From an uncultured Selenomonas sp. (GTDB lineage Bacteria; Bacillota; Negativicutes; Selenomonadales; Selenomonadaceae), in the NCBI GenBank assembly GCA_938045435.1, contig CALIBA010000200.1:1-6309 (forward strand): DNA of 6,309 bases, written 5' to 3'. Below are positions 3,355 through 6,309 of the stretch, in pieces. Positions within the stretch are counted from its first letter, which is position 1. Each line of letters opens with the position of its first letter. Position numbers and translations under genes: made by a program. The notes beneath the pieces are model-generated. The model saw only the letters and a list, made by a program, of their open reading frames with translations. It ran no database searches and was not told where the DNA came from.

Positions 3355-6234
3355 TCAATCTTTCTGATAGAATTGGCACTCGAAACCATCGGCACGGAGC
3401 GGGAGTCCGTCTGCCCAAGGCGGGGTTCGCGCCATCTGCTCACACACGGCAACAAGAGAGACTCGCTCGTCGCATTCGATGATGAGTTCGTCATGGACGT
3501 GCGCGACAATGTCCATCGTTCGCAGCGTCTGCATGGCATAACAGAGAATGTCACGGCTGATTGCCTGCGTGATGTTTTCCACGAGCTTCGGGCCGTAGGA
3601 TTCGATCCGCGCCCACTTTTTCGATAGGTCGAGTCCCATATAGGTGATGGATTCGCCGCCAAACCGATTCTCTCCAATGCGCGGCTTCACATAGGAAAGC
3701 CGTCTGCCACTCGGTAGTTCGATGAACATCATGCTGCCCTGATAGATGAACCGGATACCGTGCGTGATTTTTGTGCTGCGTTCCTTGATGCAGTCCTTTG
3801 CGGCACGATCCACAGCCCACCAGAAATCCACTATGCTCAGATTTGCTGCACGCCAAGCATCCACGAGCGGCTTCAGCTCCTCTTCCTTCATCCCGGACTC
3901 CAATGCGCCGAACGCTTTCAGCGCACCGACGGATCCGCCGTAGCCGCAGTTGTGGACTAATTTTCCCGATACGGTAAAACGGTGATGCTTTCCGGCATTT
4001 CTGATGTCATAAAGTCGAGCCGTGCGCTGATGATACGCCAATTCTTCCTTTTCTCGCTGACAGCTGTCTCCGCAGCTTTGATAATCTCCGAACGAGTCAT
4101 TCCTGCGGACAGTTTTCTCGTTACCACAGCGCGGCAATAAGGCCAATACTCCTGATGAAACTCCGACAAAACCGTAATTCTGCGGTTTGCTTGATTTTGC
4201 GCTCTGGGTACAAAGCGTAGATTCCCTTTGGTGTAATTTCCGTTCGTATCGATGCGATCCAGTTCCATCGAGCGTGAGGGCAGACCGAATGTTTTTATGA
4301 GATACAGACCTGCCTCCGTCACACTCGGAAAATCGAACTTGATCCCTCGCCCTCCATACAGAGGGTACGCCCTGTCGTTCGGGTTCTCGCAGCGTTGTTT
4401 TGCTGCTGTGAGTCGTCTGTCCAACCAAGATGGAATCTGTCTCGGTTGCGAACAGCTCTGGCAGCCCTTCGATTTCCCGCTGCGAAGATTGTCCAAGTAC
4501 TGCCACTGGATTGCACCGCATCCCGTACATTTTGTCAGAACGTAGCAATGATTCATTGCCGCATTCCATCTCTTTTCCGGGCTGATGATTCTCACCCAGC
4601 CGAATTGCCGTCCCACCATCTCCTGTTTGTACGAGATGTGCGCCGCAGGAGGCGGCATCTCCAAACTGTATCGGCTGCGATTGCCCCTCGACCCAGACGA
4701 GATGATCTGGGGTTGCTGTAAGACCTTCATAGGTAATTACCTCCCGTTCGCCCTTGAATATGACGCCGTCATGGCTGACCCAGCTTTCTCCGTCCCAGAG
4801 CAAATGCTCCGTGCGAACGCGCTCAATAGGAACGAGTCCTTCATTCGTAAGGACAAGCTGCCCCTCGGCGATGCACGCCAGTTCTGCCTGCTTCCCTTTT
4901 TGCCGAAGATGCCCGTTCTCAGCGTGTTTCACCACGTTGCAGTGGAACATCCTGCCCGCTGTGGCACAGTAGATGTCGCCGTTATCTGCAAAAACGTCCA
5001 TGCGCCATCGCTCCTTGGCAAGCCATGACAGCACCCGTGCTTCGATGGCAGAGAAGTCCGCAACAATGAATTTTCTGCCCTCCTTGGGGATAAAGGCTGT
5101 GCGAATCAGCTGAGACAGAACATCGGGCACAGAGTTGTAGAGGATATTAAGGGATTCAGAATCGCCTCGTCGGACAAGGGCGCGGGCATACTCGATGTCG
5201 GCAAGATGATTCTGAGGAAGATTTTGTAATTGAATGTGGCGTCCCGAAAACCGCCCGGTACGGTTCGCACCGTAAAACTGAAACATCCCGCGCGCTCTAT
5301 CATCCGAGCAAACGGTATTCTGCATTGCCTGATATTTCTTCACCGAGGACTTTGCAAGCTGCTGCCGAAGTTCCAGCACTTCCCTCAGCGGAGTGGGAAC
5401 ATTGGCAAGAAGGGCAGCCACAGTCTTCTTGTCGAGCGACTCGGTTTCAACGCCCTGCTCCTTGAGCCATGCCTTCATCTGCGCCACGCTATTCGGATTC
5501 TCAAGCCCGGTCAGAGTTTTCAGCCTGTTCGTCAGTTTTTCCTTGGTGTGCGCGTCAATCTTGACGGCATTCTCCACGAACGGCATATCCAGACATATCC
5601 CACGGTCATTGATCTCCTGGTCGAGCACATACTCCTCCCACACCGACTGCGGAACAGGATATTTGAAGAGACGCTGCTGAATCGCCATCTCCACTTCGAC
5701 ATCGCGACGGTTGTAAGACTTGAAGAGCTCCCACTTCTCTCCTGTAGGCTCATGGAACGGAGGCGTTGAAAAATAACGGATGAGAGCCTTGCCCTCCGTC
5801 ATTTTCTGCTCTTCCAATCCCAACACCCGTCCGATGCCGGCAAGTGAGAGCGGCAGTCCCATGTAGGCAGACCAGACCATTGTGCATCGCCAACTGCGGG
5901 GACTCAGAAAGCGGGCACACACCGTAGAAAGTGGATGATTATCATGGAACGGATCGAGGGCTATCCCCAAGTCCGACAAGTAACGCGACAGGCACACACG
6001 CTCAAAGTTGGCATTGAATGCCCACTTGATGATGTTGTCATCGGTCAGCGCGTCTAGAATCTCCTGCGGAATCTGCTCCCCACTGGCAAGGTCGATGACC
6101 TGCACAGCGCCTCCGTCTACGGAATAGCCAAAGAGCAGGATCGCGAAATCCTCTGCCTCGGTGTAACGATATACGCCGCTTTTCCCAATATCCACACTGC
6201 TTCGCGTTTCGAGATCGATAGAAATGGACTTCAT
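3355..6234 (-). CDS. Phage family A DNA polymerase with 3'-5' exonuclease domain, interrupted by an intein
   Basis: A 959-codon precursor that should splice to about 650 residues and act as the phage replicative polymerase. The N-terminal proofreading domain shows Exo I DLET (D7, E9), an Exo II-like NANFE (74-78) and Exo III Y174-x3-D178. The polymerase domain shows TGRFSGRHIQLQNLP (326-340), motif A VADFSAIEAR (D393, E398), motif B starting at R444 and K448, and motif C HVHDE (D915, E916 in precursor numbering). Motif B is split: A453 is followed by the intein, and CGYGGSVGA resumes at residue 763, supplying the helix-O tyrosine. The position equivalent to E. coli Pol I F762 is L452. The ATG at 6234 has AAGGAG seven bases upstream. 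All catalytic motifs are present, so the enzyme should work once spliced. It is unlikely to be active before splicing. Confidence 0.95.
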   Translation of the reverse strand: MKSISIDLETRSSVDIGKSGVYRYTEAEDFAILLFGYSVDGGAVQVIDLASGEQIPQEILDALTDDNIIKWAFNANFERVCLSRYLSDLGIALDPFHDNHPLSTVCARFLSPRSWRCTMVWSAYMGLPLSLAGIGRVLGLEEQKMTEGKALIRYFSTPPFHEPTGEKWELFKSYNRRDVEVEMAIQQRLFKYPVPQSVWEEYVLDQEINDRGICLDMPFVENAVKIDAHTKEKLTNRLKTLTGLENPNSVAQMKAWLKEQGVETESLDKKTVAALLANVPTPLREVLELRQQLAKSSVKKYQAMQNTVCSDDRARGMFQFYGANRTGRFSGRHIQLQNLPQNHLADIEYARALVRRGDSESLNILYNSVPDVLSQLIRTAFIPKEGRKFIVADFSAIEARVLSWLAKERWRMDVFADNGDIYCATAGRMFHCNVVKHAENGHLRQKGKQAELACIAEGQLVLTNEGLVPIERVRTEHLLWDGESWVSHDGVIFKGEREVITYEGLTATPDHLVWVEGQSQPIQFGDAASCGAHLVQTGDGGTAIRLGENHQPGKEMECGNESLLRSDKMYGMRCNPVAVLGQSSQREIEGLPELFATETDSILVGQTTHSSKTTLREPERQGVPSVWRARDQVRFSECDGGRSVSHKNIRSALTLDGTGSHRYERKLHQRESTLCTQSAKSSKPQNYGFVGVSSGVLALLPRCGNEKTVRRNDSFGDYQSCGDSCQREKEELAYHQRTARLYDIRNAGKHHRFTVSGKLVHNCGYGGSVGALKAFGALESGMKEEELKPLVDAWRAANLSIVDFWWAVDRAAKDCIKERSTKITHGIRFIYQGSMMFIELPSGRRLSYVKPRIGENRFGGESITYMGLDLSKKWARIESYGPKLVENITQAISRDILCYAMQTLRTMDIVAHVHDELIIECDERVSLVAVCEQMARTPPWADGLPLRADGFECQFYQKD
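3957..4730 (-). CDS. HNH-like homing endonuclease nested out of frame inside the intein
   Basis: A 257-residue protein read in the +1 frame relative to the polymerase and lying wholly inside the intein. It has a zinc-finger-like part, C68-T-G-C71 and C90-Q-S-C93 around a YLDNLRSGKSKG segment. An HNH-related core follows: KQRCENPNDRAYPLYGGRGI (111-130), ELDRIDTNGNYTKGNLRFVP (156-175) and QNQANRR (178-184). This arrangement is familiar from free-standing and intron-borne phage endonucleases. The C-terminal 70 residues are basic and might bind DNA. The ATG at 4730 has GGGAGGT eight bases upstream. Family similarity starts only at M38 (4619, MVGRQFGW), but there AGGAG abuts the ATG, which is a poor spacing. 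The TAG falls eight bases before the C-extein codon. Inferred role: cutting intein-free polymerase alleles so that repair copies the element. R159 stands where many HNH enzymes have histidine. Confidence 0.85.
   Translation of the reverse strand: MKVLQQPQIISSGSRGNRSRYSLEMPPPAAHISYKQEMVGRQFGWVRIISPEKRWNAAMNHCYVLTKCTGCGAIQWQYLDNLRSGKSKGCQSCSQPRQIPSWLDRRLTAAKQRCENPNDRAYPLYGGRGIKFDFPSVTEAGLYLIKTFGLPSRSMELDRIDTNGNYTKGNLRFVPRAQNQANRRITVLSEFHQEYWPYCRAVVTRKLSAGMTRSEIIKAAETAVSEKRKNWRIISARLDFMTSEMPESITVLPYREN
4739..4745 (-). promoter_or_regulatory. Internal ribosome-binding site for the nested endonuclease
   Basis: The minus strand reads GGGAGGT, then eight bases (AATTACCT), then ATG at 4730. This is near-perfect complementarity to the 16S rRNA 3' end at good spacing. 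The same bases encode intein residues around R44-E45-V46, just before block B. It is the main reason to believe the nested frame is translated separately rather than through frameshifting. Confidence 0.75.
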
Positions 6235-6309
6235 GTATGTTCTCCTTCCGTGACAAAGGCAGCGAGGAAGAATCCCCGCTGCCCGTGTCGGTCAACTCTT
6301 ATTTAGCTG
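6235..6309 (-). promoter_or_regulatory. Intergenic region upstream of polymerase with hairpin and ribosome-binding site
   Basis: Reading the minus strand from the edge, all three frames meet a stop within the first six codons (TAA, TAA, TGA), so any upstream gene ends at or before this point. GCAGCGGGG (6282-6274) and CCTCGCTGC (6267-6259) form a hairpin with eight of nine pairs and a six-base loop. The following CTTTGT is a weak T-tract, so termination would be inefficient. AAGGAG at 6247-6242 serves the polymerase start. I see no confident promoter. Confidence 0.45.

Larger units (their letters stand above)
3949..4875 (-). mobile_element. 309-residue intein in polymerase motif B, carrying a nested out-of-frame gene
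   Basis: A protein-splicing element in frame with the polymerase. Block A begins at C1 (CIAEGQLVLTNEGLVPIERV), giving the N-terminal nucleophile. Block B is GLTATPDHLVWV, with the TxxH pair T55 and H58. Block F is RLYDIRNAGKHHRFTVSG (287-304). Block G is LVHN (306-309), with the penultimate H308 and terminal N309, followed by Cys+1 of the C-extein. All residues of standard class 1 splicing are present, so it should be active. Removing residues 454-762 restores an uninterrupted motif B. Between blocks B and F, about 220 residues have no LAGLIDADG or HNH motif in this frame. They are a stop-free shadow of the nested endonuclease gene in the +1 frame. Boundaries are confident because both extein junctions are clear. 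Confidence 0.93.

Noticed and set aside
3957..4730. Explanation of the nested frame as a sequencing error or a decayed in-frame nuclease domain
   Set aside because: The intein frame is open from block A to block G and the nested frame has its own ribosome-binding site, start and stop inside the intein. One indel would break the polymerase, so two precisely compensating errors would be needed. This is not excluded outright.
3957..4875. Programmed +1 frameshift joining the intein N-terminus to the nuclease
   Set aside because: No slippery site or stimulating structure was seen near 4730, and the strong ribosome-binding site explains expression more simply.
6038..6295. Second minus-strand frame (85 codons) overlapping the polymerase start
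   Set aside because: It is out of frame with the exonuclease motifs, Arg-rich, and without a domain or a better ribosome-binding site.

Overview
This window looks like part of a phage or prophage DNA-replication module. Every convincing gene lies on the minus strand, so transcription runs from high to low coordinates. The likely host is a Firmicute-type bacterium, perhaps a Negativicute. That rests on strong GGAGG ribosome-binding sites, moderately high G+C in the genes, and the grouping of a family A polymerase, a primase-helicase and a VRR-NUC nuclease. The host call is an inference and is weak.

Layout in transcription order. Positions 6235-6309 hold no gene, only a hairpin and the polymerase ribosome-binding site. 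Next is a family A DNA polymerase gene (6234-3355) interrupted by a 309-residue intein (4875-3949). Nested inside the intein, in the +1 frame, is a second complete gene (4730-3957) for an HNH-like homing endonuclease with its own strong ribosome-binding site. After the polymerase comes a 109-base gap (3354-3246) holding a terminator-like stem and alternative pairings. Then follow three genes joined by ATGA overlaps: a 67-residue zinc-ribbon protein (3245-3042), a 132-residue DUF4406-like protein (3045-2647) and a 769-residue AEP primase / VapE-type helicase (2650-341). A 241-base non-coding stretch (340-100) follows. It holds a 39-base run of pure A/T, a G+C-rich hairpin and four copies of TTGTTCC in alternating orientation, and could be a control region or origin. 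The window ends in the first 33 codons of a VRR-NUC nuclease gene (99-1).

Working together, the primase-helicase would unwind and prime, the polymerase (about 650 residues after splicing) would extend, and the VRR-NUC protein would process DNA structures. The intein sits inside polymerase motif B, so the enzyme needs protein splicing to work. The endonuclease could spread the element into intein-free polymerase alleles.

The most interesting feature is the nested arrangement. Large inteins normally carry the homing endonuclease as an in-frame domain. Here it is a separate protein read in another frame, so both ends of the endonuclease gene also encode splicing motifs, and roughly 220 codons of intein frame stay open only as a shadow of it.
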